Assembly (NCBI GenBank): GCA_018524725.1
Contig: JAEUWP010000129.1
Coordinates: 50,136-114,135, forward strand
Direction of reading: 5' to 3'
From: Podaxis mareebaensis
Lineage: Eukaryota; Basidiomycota; Agaricomycetes; Agaricales; Agaricaceae
DNA length: 64,000 bases
Part shown: one piece after another, positions 31,917 through 43,424 of the stretch
How the letters are laid out: each line of letters starts with the position of its first letter
Numbering within the stretch: position 1 is the stretch's first letter
Notes under the pieces: model-generated
The model's database searches: none
What the model was told of the DNA's origin: nothing
What the model saw: only the letters and a program-made list of their open reading frames with translations
Made by a program: the position numbers and the translations under genes

Positions 31917-34886
31917 TCACAGATCATCAACGTCCTCCATCGAATAAACAATTACACCATCTGGAACGAGAAGAACGATGACAGATTTCGCCTCAAAACC
32001 AATCAGAACATAACGCGGAGATTCTTCGAGTTCGCTTTCGTCAAACGTAGGTTCCAATGCCTGTAGACGATATAATGAACAACAAATCCAGAGATCAGAA
32101 ATATTTGGACATTACAAGTGGCCGCGAAATTCCTTCACATCTCTCAATGAATTGGGCATCTAAAGGCGAACGAGGAATTGTGCGGACAAGGTATGACAAG
32201 TCTTGTATATGTTTTGTCTGAAATATTAGATCAGTCCATGTCAGATAATAAGATCCTACACAACTCAACATACGAGAGAATAGAGCCACCGGAGGAAACG
32301 AATGAACGATTGGACCGGTATCACACCACTGACCGATCGCAGACACCTGTAATCGAAGCGAGCCAATATATCAGGTACAGACTCCAACTTCGAGTTGTCT
32401 ATCCTCATGCAAATGTCCCAGACATGAATAGCGGCAAACGTGAGTATAACATGGGATACTGAGAGATTAGAGGGATTTGCTTGGCTGAAATCTGAAGAAT
32501 CCCATGCTAGGTTCTCTGCATAAGATACCTTCGTGTTACCAAGCACACGAAGACACGCTTCTGCGATATGCAAGCGATGTGGATCGGGGTTCTGTGAGTA
32601 CCTGCCGGAACGATCGGGGTTGGTAAGGAAGTCTGGGAAGGACGCGTGATAGTAACGTAGGGGCTGTTCGGCTAGGTCTTCACCAGATGGGACATCGATG
32701 ATAGAGTGCAGAGACAAGAGAGCGACGCGGATTGTGTCCAGGTCGATTTCGAGTAATTGGGCCAAATGCAGCACTGGCAGTGGTGGACAGACTGTACATA
32801 CTCCAAGCAATTGGAGAGTTTTGGGCAGGACATCAGATCGCGATCGTTCAAGGATATCAAGGTAAAGTTTGTCAATGTAAGCGAGGGGGTTCAGCGTGCT
32901 CGGTGGGGTTGGGGACCCATCAATGGAAGCAATCACGGCCGCGAGCTGAGAGGATGGGTTAGAATCCGGCTGGGCGATGAATCTGGTCACAGTAACAGCG
33001 AACACGAAAAGGCCGGAAGAGGCGGTCACAATCTTGTCAAAGTCGTCTTGGGGTGGCCAGATTCCATTCTCGCATAAATCATCTCCATATCTCTTCGCAA
33101 TCCTCCAAAGCTCATCCTGGAGATAGCGCTCAACGTCACTCTGTGCTTCAGGATCATCGACCCGGAGTTCTTTCACCCAACATAGACCCTCAGATTCGGC
33201 TTTGCGAAACATACGTTTGAGATGTGGCTCCGGTCTGCTGCAGATTATCCATAGGGCTGGAAGGTGTACATGGCGTCGAAGGACATCGCATATACACTTA
33301 ATAATCTCGCACTGTTCCTCTTCTCCTTGGCATTCGTCCAGCCCATCGATAACAACCAGGTACATCCGCCATCCCATCTTGGACAATGGCTGGACAACAA
33401 GTTCATTGAACTGAGTCCGAACGTCTGCCACTAAAACAGTCTCCCTACCGGAGACGTGGCTTATAAGGCGATCTTTATACAGGTGACTGCGCAGAGTCAG
33501 TTGATGTGAGACGGTTGTCCACAAGCACAGTGGATCATTTTGATTTCGAGTTCGCGAAGGAAAACCGAGGCGCCAAGCATGGAACGCTTATCTGCATACT
33601 CCGCAATCGCTTGTGCCAGTGCCGTCTTGCCCACGCCTGCTGCACCATACAGCCACAATATATTGTGCTCTTGTCGCACGCCAGTCAACCAACTGGTAAT
33701 CTCCTCAATGGCAGATTTGCGAGTGTCTGGATGGCATCGGGGTAAAGGGTACCGAGACAGAGAGTATAGTCCAGTGCCATCCATTGATTGAAGTGCAAGC
33801 TCTTCAATTGTTCGCCGGGTGTTGGAGGTGATAACAGGACTTCCAGGTGATGTCGGGCTGAAGGGTGGTGTAGTGGGTGATGTCGGGCCGAAAGGGTGGT
33901 GTAGTGGGTGATGTCGGGCCGAAGGGTGGTGTAGTGGGTGATGTCGGGCCGAAGGGTGGTGTAGGGGGGAACGCTGGGTCAACGGGTGGTGACCGGGGTG
34001 TTGAGTAGGGGATTGGTGACCGAGGTGGGGAGTAGAGGATTGGTGACCGGGGTGGTGAGTCGGTGATCGGTGTCCAGGGTGGTGACCAGGAGAGGGGCGA
34101 TAACGACCTGGGGCGTAATATAGGGGTGGGAGGTGGTGACGGGCTGGGCGATAGCCTAGTGGCTAATGTCTTGAGGAGTGGTGCCTGGCTGTGGACATCG
34201 TCAAAGTTGTTTGAAGATAGTGGTGCCAGAAACACTTTCGGTTCAAACGTCATGCCTGGTTGTCCGGTAGCCTCTTGAGCTGAAGTAGATGGAGGACCTA
34301 TGTGGGAAGTACCTGAAGTCGACAATTGCACATGAGAGGAAGATGTACAGGAGGCCGGTGGATTTAAATCCGAGCCCTCATTTTGGCACGAACTACTATA
34401 GACGACCGGGCTGGGTTGGGACGAAACTGCGATTTGGGAGGAAAGAGAAGAGGTGGTTGTGGAGGATATCGTAGATGGTAACTCTATGGTTCTGGAATTG
34501 GGTGATGATGCTAGTACTGATTCGGAACGGAGGGGGTGCATATACGAGGCGTTGTCCATTTCCGACGAGGAGGGAAAAACAGATTGAGTGGTCCATCGAG
34601 GAGAGCTAGGGAGACCCTCTCGTACATGCGATGGAGCACTACCCCCCGCCGAAGCAAGAGAACTCGGCAAAGGGGTCGACACCGTGTCTGAATTAACCAC
34701 CAGGGACGAAGACATCACTGAACGTTGGATATTGAGCGATAGGACTGGGTTCCCAAACTGCGCATACGCAGCACAGCGGACAGCTTGTGGTATGCCCACC
34801 AAGACTGATTTGTAATCACAAGCTCTGCTGGTCTGTCCCCAGAATGCATCTAAGTAAGTTATTACATCGTCTATCAACCTCCTCAA
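31917..34886 (-). pseudogene. NLR-type NACHT gene with two opposite frameshifts (NLR3)
   Basis: The layout is that of NLR1: a long exon (34,886 to 32,274) and two small 3' exons (32217-32116, 32060-31917) with conserved splice sites and lengths of 102 and 144 nt. The long exon is broken twice. A one-base insertion lies in an A run at 33,891-33,893, inside a 30-bp repeat array. A one-base deletion relative to NLR1 lies near 33,554-33,565, in another A-rich run. The two shifts cancel, so only the segment between them, about 110 codons including the P-loop GAAGVGKT (about 33,623-33,646), is out of frame with the flanks. All other NACHT motifs, including VVIDGLDE, are preserved. Recent pseudogenisation, an unspliced polymorphism, or base-calling errors in homopolymers are all possible. 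Confidence 0.8.
33847..33970. repeat. 30-bp tandem repeat array in NLR3
   Basis: About four units of 30 bp encode, on the minus strand, a decapeptide of the form FGPTSPTTPP. One unit is 31 bp because of an extra A at 33,891-33,893, which causes the first frameshift of NLR3. The array is protein-coding in origin and not a CRISPR, as there are no unique spacers. Confidence 0.85.
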
Positions 34887-35601
34887 CTTTGGGCCTCGAT
34901 ATATACGATGATAATCTTACCCCATCCGGTATTGGACTCTCATAATTATATTTCTCAAATAGGAGAGACCTATCCATCTCGCTCGCAGAGCACCTGACCC
35001 GACCAGGGGTGCATCCTCCTCGCCAATATCATTTCAGATCCTGTAAATGTACAATGTGCGAGGAATCGAAGCCCTGAGGTAAAGCTAAGTATCGCGGGCA
35101 TGGCATACCCCCTTTTCCCGAGGCTGTTGGTTCCGACTCGAAGATTTGCGAGTTGGGTATAGTGAGTCATTTGCACGCACAAAACTCTGTGATATCCAGT
35201 GTTCCTCGTCCTCAGAAACTTGTTGCCATACATGTTATTCTTGAGCCTATTTTCGATAACGAGTAGCCAAGGGGCATCGCAGTTCTGAATTTGTTTGGTG
35301 TCCTTCAGGTCTGTTTTCGGACGCCAGTTGCTCCAACTTGTACGACATACAGGTACATCATGTTCTTACAGCGTCGAAAATTTTGGTTTTTTCACTGTAG
35401 CTGTCATGATAGTCTTTCGTTTTCTGATGTACTTATGCTGCTCCCGTCTGCCCGACGAGGAGAGCCACTACCCTCCAGGGTAGCATTTGCTCTCGCTGGC
35501 GGTGTCATTTGGTTGTTTCCTCGACTCCTGTGTGCCCCTCATTGTCAATATCCAAGGGTGGGGGTAATGTGTCCAAATCATCATTCTCAAAATTACACCA
35601 A
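34887..35601. other. Intergenic region between NLR3 and the F-box gene
   Basis: About 0.7 kb with no recognisable gene, repeat or RNA. It should include the NLR3 promoter; unlike the spacers upstream of NLR1 and NLR2, no MTR4 fragment was seen here. The F-box gene ends at its right border. Confidence 0.4.
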
Positions 35602-37371
35602 TCACTCGTCGTCGCTTTCTTCATACAAGTACTCCAAAAATTCTGAATCCTCAAAAATCTCCAATTCCAATCCCCCTTTCACCACTTCGCACACCCATTC
35701 TCCGTCCATGTATTCCCAATCCAGGGAACAGTCCATCGTTCCGAATCGAAACTTCTTGCCCTCTGGTGAAAGCCATCTACAAACCAACATTTCTCGAAGT
35801 TGATCTCGAACATCAGGCTCGTATTTATCATCGTCATCGGTGTCGTCGTCGTCATCGTCGTCATCGGTGTCATGTCCTTGCTTTGGCGCTGGCTCCGGCC
35901 GACCGATCATGGACATCTCCTCTAGGGCTGGGAGATAATCGAGGTTACGCAGGCTCCCTAGGATGCTTGCAACACAACGAAAAGAGCATTGAAGGAGAGA
36001 CAGCTCCCGGACATGGATCAACCGGGCGAGAAAGTCTTCCCACTCAATGTTCAGCTCATCAGGCTCCATTACTAACCCTATCAACTCCAGTTTGACCAAA
36101 GTCGGTGGCAAGGCTTCAAAGAACTCGACCAAGCCGTCTGAGTCAACCAAAGTGTGATCTCCACCCCAGCCGAGCGTGTGTAAGGAGGGTAGCCGAACAT
36201 GTTCTAGGAATGCTGTATTCCATAAGCTATGGGCACAGGTCCATTCGAGGATTTGTAATTTGGGCATGATGAAGGCATCATCTAGGTCTGCGGGCCTATT
36301 TCCAAATTCGCCTTCCCAGGTAAACAGACTTTCGCGCGCGCGAAACTCGACGAGGCCCGGGCATAAGGTTAATAATTCCAAACAGTTGCTAATCGGAACC
36401 CGAAAGAGGTTGACAACCGTTAGGCGTTGTGACCATGTCCCGACATCAACATCTGTCGGCATGATTAAGTGTGTGTTCTTTGCAATGATACGACGGAGAT
36501 GAGGTGTTTTGCATTCCAGAATGTGCATCGGGGTAGGTTCTTTATTACAAACAGTCCCCAGGCGGAGCTCCTCAAGCCTCTGGAATCCATCAAAGCACAA
36601 TGGAGACCAAGTGGGCGGAGCCTCGCTCATCCATAAGACTTTGATCCGGCACGCATTTTCCGGGGAAAAGACGATATCGCCAAACTGTGTGAGGAGTTGG
36701 AAGCTTTTACGGTAATTGAGCACCGGATCGTTTCCATGATAGAGTACCGCATCAAGATGCAATTTCTCTCTGTTGAACTTGAGTTCGAGAGAGAAAGATA
36801 GATCCTTCACGTTCTTCAGGTACAACTTCAAGAGTGCGAGTTTCGCTACAGCACTCTTCATATCTTGGACATCAAGAACGAGTGATGTCCAGAGCTGAGG
36901 GGTGGACTGGGCAACATAGTACCACTGGGAACAAATAGTGCCCAGAAGGACAGGATTGTAGGTGTCTGGTGGATCGCGGTAAGTCTCTTCACGGTAGAGA
37001 CGAAGGCCGCGAGAGCTGATGTCGCATGGAGGCGCTACACATTGGAAGATGAGGGATAGGATTTCGGATGGTACATTGCGTGTCGCTGAACGAAGGGAGT
37101 TGAGACGCCGTAAGAGTACAACACGGTCATTGTTGAGTTTGATAGTGAGGTCGAAGAGGCGGTCAGCTTCCGCCTGAACAAACATGATTTCGTCCTGGGA
37201 ATCTGGCCAGCCCAGCTGTGCGTTTTGAGCTGATTTACAGTGAGGACAATGAGGGCAAGGAGACATATCTGAGGATGAACGGAGAATGAAGGGTGTGGCA
37301 CCAACATAGGCGCTGCCGTGAGTCTGTGACGAAGCGTGTTTTCGCGGGGTCACATCATGAATTGTACTCAA
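35602..37371 (-). CDS. F-box-like protein with LRR-type C-terminal region
   Basis: A single uninterrupted exon of 589 codons. Residues of about 95-160 fit the basidiomycete F-box-like motif (VPSEILSLIF, then a CSQWYYVAQSTPQLW segment). A long leucine-rich region (about 165-490) with irregular LRR-like spacing follows. Near residue 500 there is a run of 13-15 acidic residues, mainly Asp, and the C terminus is also acidic (EESDDE). Proteins of this type are taken to be substrate receptors of SCF ubiquitin ligases; the family is greatly expanded in agaricomycetes and targets are generally unknown. A short Cys-Pro-His-Cys pattern near residues 39-46 is of unclear meaning. The start is the first ATG in frame; a later ATG is possible. 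Confidence 0.85.
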   Translation of the reverse strand: MSTIHDVTPRKHASSQTHGSAYVGATPFILRSSSDMSPCPHCPHCKSAQNAQLGWPDSQDEIMFVQAEADRLFDLTIKLNNDRVVLLRRLNSLRSATRNVPSEILSLIFQCVAPPCDISSRGLRLYREETYRDPPDTYNPVLLGTICSQWYYVAQSTPQLWTSLVLDVQDMKSAVAKLALLKLYLKNVKDLSFSLELKFNREKLHLDAVLYHGNDPVLNYRKSFQLLTQFGDIVFSPENACRIKVLWMSEAPPTWSPLCFDGFQRLEELRLGTVCNKEPTPMHILECKTPHLRRIIAKNTHLIMPTDVDVGTWSQRLTVVNLFRVPISNCLELLTLCPGLVEFRARESLFTWEGEFGNRPADLDDAFIMPKLQILEWTCAHSLWNTAFLEHVRLPSLHTLGWGGDHTLVDSDGLVEFFEALPPTLVKLELIGLVMEPDELNIEWEDFLARLIHVRELSLLQCSFRCVASILGSLRNLDYLPALEEMSMIGRPEPAPKQGHDTDDDDDDDDTDDDDKYEPDVRDQLREMLVCRWLSPEGKKFRFGTMDCSLDWEYMDGEWVCEVVKGGLELEIFEDSEFLEYLYEESDDE

Positions 37372-38666
37372 TACTTCCTGCAGATGCCAGGGGCACAGAG
37401 GTCAGGCTTTCAGGTGCGAAGATGTAAAATGCAGTATGGTCGGCGAGACATCTGAGGTTCAGATTCATGCGCGAGCACTTAATCCCATGCTCAAGCGCCT
37501 GACGCCAGGTCTCCCAAAAACTCCAGGTTATCCCCTGTTATCCCTTCAGATGTTGCATCCCTCGAGATCTGGACGAATTTCTCCAAAATTTGAAAGCCAA
37601 AAACATTTTTTGAAGTGTGTCGACGAGAAACGCACGAATCTATTGTTAGAAAGCGAGGGAATATTTTATGGTCCAGACATAAACTCCCAAAATGCGGAGT
37701 TTTGCTTAACATTTGTAGGGATTATCTGGGGTCCTGTCTCTCCGCACAAAAAAGGCTCACTGATTTACATACAGCCCAATATCGGAATTATGTGATCCAA
37801 TGGCATCATTCCAACATATCCATATCAGGATAACAATCCTGACACAATATTTGAGGCATACCTTCGAGATTTTTGCTGACAATGGCCCTCAATTTTCCAC
37901 ATGGAATTGGGCTCCCGCGCATATTTTTTTTGTTATACGCGCAAACCCAATTTCTGTACGAACATAAAATATTCGTCCATGAATCAAATCTAAAGTAAAA
38001 TATATCTATTTAATGTGGAAGCTAATTTTCGTGTGGGACCTTTTATTTTTGTCCACGTTAGTGCGCCGCACCATCCCAAGGGTTAATCGCCTTGAGAGGG
38101 CAACCCCAGCCCAAGCTGTCGCCATTCAATGTTCAACTAGCGTAGACCTCCAATCAAGCCCGAATATTGGTAGAATTCTCCCGCGGCTTCGCCATGCCAG
38201 CTCGCACGCTCCTTCCAATTTCCACTGGTTCGTCCTTCATCCTGAATTTGGAGCCAGCCAGGGTCTTGTACTCCGACTGAACGCTGAGCCGGTAACTGTG
38301 GTTGCACTGTAGTAACTGCGATCTATGTGTGTACAATGCCTGGTATATTGAAAATTGACTGGATGAATGCATTTGCAATGTCATGGGATTTCGGATCAAC
38401 AGCAGATTTATCAGACCTTCAGGGCTCGAGCTTGAATTTCCGTCTCTCACTAAGCTACTCCTTCACTACCTGTGCTGCCACCTCCACAGTATAGCATACG
38501 ATGTGATGAACACGTCAAGGGTAGAAATCCTTGGCCACGTAAGCAACCAGGTGCACTAGTCACTGCCGTATTTGTTCCAGATCAGGGACAAACTTCTTGT
38601 GAATGCGGTGCTTGTGGCTTGACTCCTGTTGTTTAGCTTTGACTTTATAATACCTCACTCTGGATC
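37372..38666. other. Intergenic region between the F-box and APH-like genes
   Basis: About 1.3 kb without a recognised gene. An open frame of 119 codons at 37,436-37,795 (plus strand) shows no family features. The 37,900-38,060 part is AT-rich. The promoters of the two divergent flanking genes must lie here. Confidence 0.4.
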
Positions 38667-39737
38667 ATGGCCTGGGAGAAGCTACTCTTTACTATTTGCC
38701 GACCTCTACTGCTTTGTCGTGGGGATGGAAACCGCCAGGTGCGTCGGTCCCTCATTTCTTTCAATATCCTTCAAAGTCATTGATGCTGGTCAGGCTCCAG
38801 AGCAGCTGACCACCATGTCCGACGAGGATATATGCAAGAAAGCATGCGAAATGTCTGTGATGTCTAGTCTCATTCTGTACTTCCCAGTGCTCACTTAGCG
38901 TGCCTCAGGGATTTAACCAACCTCAGCCCAGATGTCATTGTCAAGCGCGTTCCCACCCCCGATGCCTACCACGAACTGGCCGCCACAGAACTTGCTCGAC
39001 TCAATACCTGTATCCCTGTTCCTAAAGCAGAGCGAGTGACCACTCTCGACGGTTGGTGGTACATCGTTCTACAATACATCCACGGTGACCTGTTGAGCAA
39101 TGTATGGCCATCGCTGAGCTGGTGGAAACGCTTCCGTGTGGCGTTGACTATCAGGTTCTATATCTTTGAGATGCGTTCTCTAGCATCACGCGTAGGACCC
39201 CCTGTGTTCCCTGGGCCACCCTCGTTGGATGGCACCCCTCAGCTATGCTGTGGCTGTTTCTTCACTTCGCAAGGTGCTGGCCCTTTCTCAACATATCGGG
39301 ACATGGCAAAATGGTTTAACAATCGCCTGCTGGTCCTCCAACGGGTCCACCAAGAAGGGATGGGTCAGGTTTTCCTCGACGTCTCGGGTCCCCTTACGTT
39401 CAGCCATATGGACATCCATATGTCAAATCTCATCCTTGGCCGAGATGGACAACTCTGGGTTATTGACTGGGCCGACGCAGGGTGGTTTCCCCCTTGGTTC
39501 GAGGCTGCCAGTATGACCTGGTGGTCAGAGACGACCCCTTGGGCCTCTGAGTCCTGGAGACAGCTTGTACCCTTCATGGCTGGATCTTGTGAGAAGCCCG
39601 GGCAGATGCTGTTTCTACATGCTACTGGCCGTGCATACATTGCGATGCCTTCGAATATCATGAATCTGGTGAGTGCTCGTACAAGAAGTATTGCGGTGAC
39701 TGGCAGCTCATTAAGGCCCTTAGATAGATTCCTATGA
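38667..39737 (+). CDS. APH-family (aminoglycoside phosphotransferase-like) kinase-like protein
   Basis: Three exons, 38667-38738, 38794-38852 and 38909-39737, give 319 residues. The kinase-like C-lobe is clear: catalytic-loop pattern HMDIHMSN (His210, Asp212, Asn217) and the metal-binding IDWADAG (Asp230), followed by a Trp/Pro-rich helix typical of the fungal members. This family is large in basidiomycetes; members phosphorylate unknown small molecules and rarely confer drug resistance. The N-lobe is short and lacks an obvious nucleotide-binding Gly loop. The second intron (38853-38908) was placed using an acceptor that keeps the frame into DLTNL. At the 3' end, a shifted frame just after 39,666 would read KYCGDWQLIKAL, which looks more family-like than the in-frame tail, so the last exon may be mis-joined or frameshifted. 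Confidence 0.75.
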
Positions 39738-40087
39738 ACAAAATCTTCACTAATCCAGTTTCAGTCCGATTCGATTACTGCGTCGTTATCGTTTTCGGTG
39801 TTACTCCCTGTGTTTCTTACCAATTAATTTTCGAGGACAAAAGAGCTGTGATCTCCTGTAAACCATAGCCACTGAGTCAGACTCTCAAACCTCACGCGTC
39901 TTCTTCACCAAGCTGCAGAAGTGACTTTGAGGGAAATACGACGTGCATGCCAGCAGTCTCAATCCTGTCATGTATTATGAATTACATTCGCAACTTCCAA
40001 GTACACTAGATAGCAAACCCAGTCTCTCCCTACAGAAATGTCGGAGAAAAGCATAAATAGTCAAGCCATAAAGCCATTCGTCGCTAG
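39738..40087. other. Short convergent intergenic region
   Basis: 350 bp between the 3' ends of the APH-like gene and the minus-strand gene at 40,088. No gene, repeat or terminator signal beyond ordinary AT-rich sequence was seen. Confidence 0.4.
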
Positions 40088-40766
40088 TTAATAGAAAGAT
40101 CCTTTGATCCTTGGCATGGGAAATCTGACACTACCCCATTTATTGACTTCCTGTTCTTCCCAGGCCCGAATGTAGGCTCCGACCTGAGAGTCTACATAGC
40201 CACCTTCGCCGAGTTTCTCGAGAGCTGTCGCACACCAGTGATGACATCCCTTTCCACCCTCGGCAAAGCTACTCGACCTATCAGTAAGCATAATCAGTAG
40301 TAGCATTGACTGATACGCACATGTACTGGTCCATCTTATGAACGCTGAGCAAGTGATAGCAAATATCACCACTGGTAACACCGGCCCGTACGCGGATGGA
40401 AAATGGAGTGGTCCCAGGAGTATGCGAGGAGGCATATTTTTTGTGCTCGACAATCAGCAAACCACGTAGAGGGTTGCTCATATCCGTGTAGGAAGGGTTC
40501 ATGTCCAACCAGATGCTCTGAGTGTTGAGCCCAAGGGCGCTGGGACTGACAAGAGACAGACGGAAATGGAAAACACCAAGCAGAGTGTTGTTTGTAACAG
40601 TCCCAGTCAGGATAATCTCAGACACGGGTAAGTTCCACCAATTGGCCTTTGCTTTCAAACTAGGGCTCGGTATCAGTGTACTGGGCCGATTTGGAAGCCC
40701 ATGCAACTGAGAGCTAAGAGAGTAATCAGGTATCAGGAGTGCTGGGGCTCTCACTTTTAGAGCCAT
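40088..40766 (-). CDS. Small fungal protein of unknown function, DUF7770-like
   Basis: Two exons in transcription order, 40766-40321 and 40277-40088, separated by a 43-nt intron, give about 211 residues. The 3' exon holds a GCHHWC segment followed by an EEQEV...RFPMPRIKGSFY C terminus. The 5' exon includes a WLDMNPSY region and a GVTSGDICYHLLSVHKMDQY region. This overall pattern recalls a domain of unknown function common in ascomycete and basidiomycete genomes (DUF7770), but the assignment is from memory of its motifs and is not certain. The start is the first ATG of the open exon; an additional upstream exon is possible, because the first ~25 residues look less conserved in character. No function is proposed. 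Confidence 0.55.
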
Positions 40767-41927
40767 GACTTACGCCGAAGAGTACATGCTGCAGTTGATG
40801 ATTGCTACTCGAAGACTGTGAAATAATGGGATGCTGGAAACTGGAGAAATTGCACTGGTTAACTAGGATTATATATACTTGCTGAGAGCAGAGGATACAC
40901 CAGAACAGCGTGGCCTGACAGTACTGTCTGATGAAAATTTGACAAAACTTGACTCTATGCATGAGGAACTAGAGGTTGAGCAGCACATCAACCAAAGCTA
41001 GTATCTACAACAGCAGTTTGTATTGTCTTCAAAGAATGCCCACAATGACAAACATTGTTTGTTCCAAAATTAAATTGATGTGACCAATTCAACAGCAGCT
41101 TATATTGTCTTCAAAGAACACCCACAATGACAAACATTGCTTGTTCCAAAATTAAATTAATGTAACCAATTTTACCATTCGGAGCTCTTGACACTGCACT
41201 GATGTGGTTTCCGCTGTCGGGAGGGCAAAGGCTATATCTAGTTGTAGCACTGATGTCACAATAACTGTAGGTTGGTTATAATAATGTTCCAATACTTCAT
41301 AACGAGTTCGTGTACTCAGACTCAAAACTTAGACTTGGACTTGATGGGACTGGTGGGAGTTCCCACAGTTCAGAAACGGACAATCAGTGATCAACGAGTC
41401 ATCGATTATAAGAGAAAATGAGTTCCTTGTTGCATATGCACGTGTGCGACCTCAAATTGGACAATGGGGGAGAGAGACGGGGGGAAGTGACACGCCTCGC
41501 AAGGGACGATTGCAGCATAATTTCTCGTCCACATACCATGTGACGCTGTGACTTCTGCACTACCACTGACACTCTTCTTGGCCATCTACCCTCATTTGCT
41601 ACCTCCGTTTTGTATTACCCCCATTTTCTACTCCTTTCCTCTCTGCAAATAACAATTCTTAATGCCCTCCCACCACTCCCCTAGTGACAGCCTACATATA
41701 ACATTCATTAGGACCTCGACACAGGTGTATGAAGGTGACCCGACACATTCCTACTTCGACCTCACTGCCTGGGGTCTCTGAGCACTTGCAGCTCATAGAC
41801 TCCCACACCCAAATCGTAGTGTCAGATCCTTTCCCCTATAATAATATACCTTCCTTTATCTGGTGTCATGGACGAGGTGGTGCCATTATCTTCTTATCAC
41901 GTGTCAGAATATCAGAACGATCACAAA
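40767..41927. other. Intergenic region before the NLR4 relic
   Basis: About 1.2 kb without an identifiable gene. It contains the 82-bp tandem duplication at 41,008-41,171. From about 41.6 kb the sequence becomes poorer in CpG, marking the transition to the mobile-element block. Confidence 0.4.
41008..41171. repeat. 82-bp direct tandem duplication
   Basis: Bases 41,008-41,089 are repeated at 41,090-41,171 with a few differences, several of which are C/T or G/A transitions. No coding potential or known element was recognised. Confidence 0.85.
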
Positions 41928-42708
41928 ACAGGCTTTCTGCATAGGATTCTTTCACATTTCCAAGCACACAAAGGTAAGCTTCCGTGATACAAGAACAATG
42001 AGGATTAGGGTCCTGTGAGTATCTGCCTGAATGATTGGGATTGGGAAGGAAGTTGGGAAAGGACATGTGATAGTAGGATAGATGCTGTTTGATGGCATCT
42101 TCACCAGATGAGACATCAATTATGGAGTGCAGAGACATGAAAGTGGCGCAGAGTGTCCAAGTTGAACTTGAGCAGTTGAGCCAGATGCAGCATTGGCAAC
42201 AGTGGACAAACTGCACATATCCCAAGCAATTCAAGTGTTGTTGGCAGGATATCAGGTTGTGACTGCTCAAGGATATTGAGATAAAGTTTGTTGATGTAAG
42301 TGAGAGGGTTTATCATGCCCGATGATGTTGGGGATCCATCAATGAAGGCAACCACAGCTGCAAGCTGTGAGCACAGGTCAGAGCCTCACTGGCCAATGAA
42401 CCTGGCAACAGTGACAGTGAGCACAAGAAGGCTAGGAGAGGCAGTCATGATCTTGTCAAAATTGTCTTTGGGGGGCCAGGTTCCTTTCTTGCACAGATCA
42501 CCTCCATATCTCTTTGCAACCCTCCAAAGCTCATCCTGTAGATAGTGTTTGACATCATTTTGGGCTTCAGGATCATCAACCCAGGATTCTTTCACCCAGC
42601 AGAGATCCTCAAGCTTGACCTTGTGAAATATGCATTTGAGATGTGGCTCTGGTCAGCTGCAGATCACCCATAGAACTGGGAGTTGCACTAGGCATTGAAG
42701 GGCACCAC
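41928..42708 (-). pseudogene. NLR relic (NLR4), 3' part, interrupted by the Copia element
   Basis: On the minus strand this segment reads as the helical region downstream of the NACHT domain of NLR1 and NLR3 (CSxPEPHLK, VDDPEAQ, YLQDELWR, NPDHSGRYSQDP-like blocks), with in-frame TGA codons, one frameshift near 42,150-42,180, and CpG depletion. It breaks off at 41,928 before the two small 3' exons. At 42,708 it is cut by the Copia LTR. The continuation lies at 50,723, and removing the element plus one target duplication restores a continuous reading frame through the insertion point. Confidence 0.85.
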
Positions 42709-43360
42709 TGTTGAGGAATGAATCAGCATGATGCTTACATGTATACTTGCCATCAGCAGTACATGTTGCATCCTCAACTCATACACTCTGCATTGACAGA
42801 GCAAATACATATTTTTGGAACCCTCCATAGCTTCGTGCTATGTTTAGATTGATCCATTTCTATTAATACTTTTATACACTTGCATAGATGTACAGCCTGT
42901 GTTAGTATTACTCATATCCTCAAGGATTATGACTGGTAGAAATGTTCTATGACTGCGGATGACTCCTGTAACATACAGTAGAGTCATGTTATTTCTATCT
43001 TTATTTCTTACATGCACATTACTCATGTTGTATGCACATATGCCTTATGTTTTTCTGACTCATGCATGTATTTTACCCTTGACCCAGTGTTGTAGCTCTA
43101 CAGTATTTAAACCTTCATGTAGTAGCATACTTTACTCACTGGAGTTTTACATTCCTCGTCTATTTGACTACCCAGCTACTCTAAGCTCAACATACCTTGT
43201 TACTTTCAATTTGGTCTTACCTTCTCTGGTACTCCTCTCAACTCACCATTCCCGCATCTCCTACCATATCTTCCAGTTCGACCAGCCTCGGATTGTGAGT
43301 AACTGGTTTACTCTCCACTGACACTATGCTTGTGTAGCAGCAACTGTTCTCCCCTCATCA
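42709..43360 (+). repeat. Copia 5' LTR
   Basis: 652 bp, identical in length to the 3' LTR. By eye the two differ at about 19 dinucleotide sites, 13 of the form CA versus TG and 6 of the form CG versus TG or CA, with no other difference noticed. Confidence 0.95.
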
Positions 43361-43424
43361 GGTTATGGGCCCTGAGACTCTCCTTCTGAGGATTCTCTCC
43401 TATTAATTTAGGATCGAGATAAAG

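Noticed and set aside
33847..33970. Regular repeats resembling a CRISPR array
   Set aside because: Units are contiguous 30-bp copies with no unique spacers and are part of an NLR reading frame.
37436..37795. 119-codon plus-strand open frame as a gene
   Set aside because: No family features, no consistent splice extension, atypical composition.
39738..40087. A short RNA gene or tRNA between the convergent genes
   Set aside because: No cloverleaf, box A/B or conserved structure could be traced.
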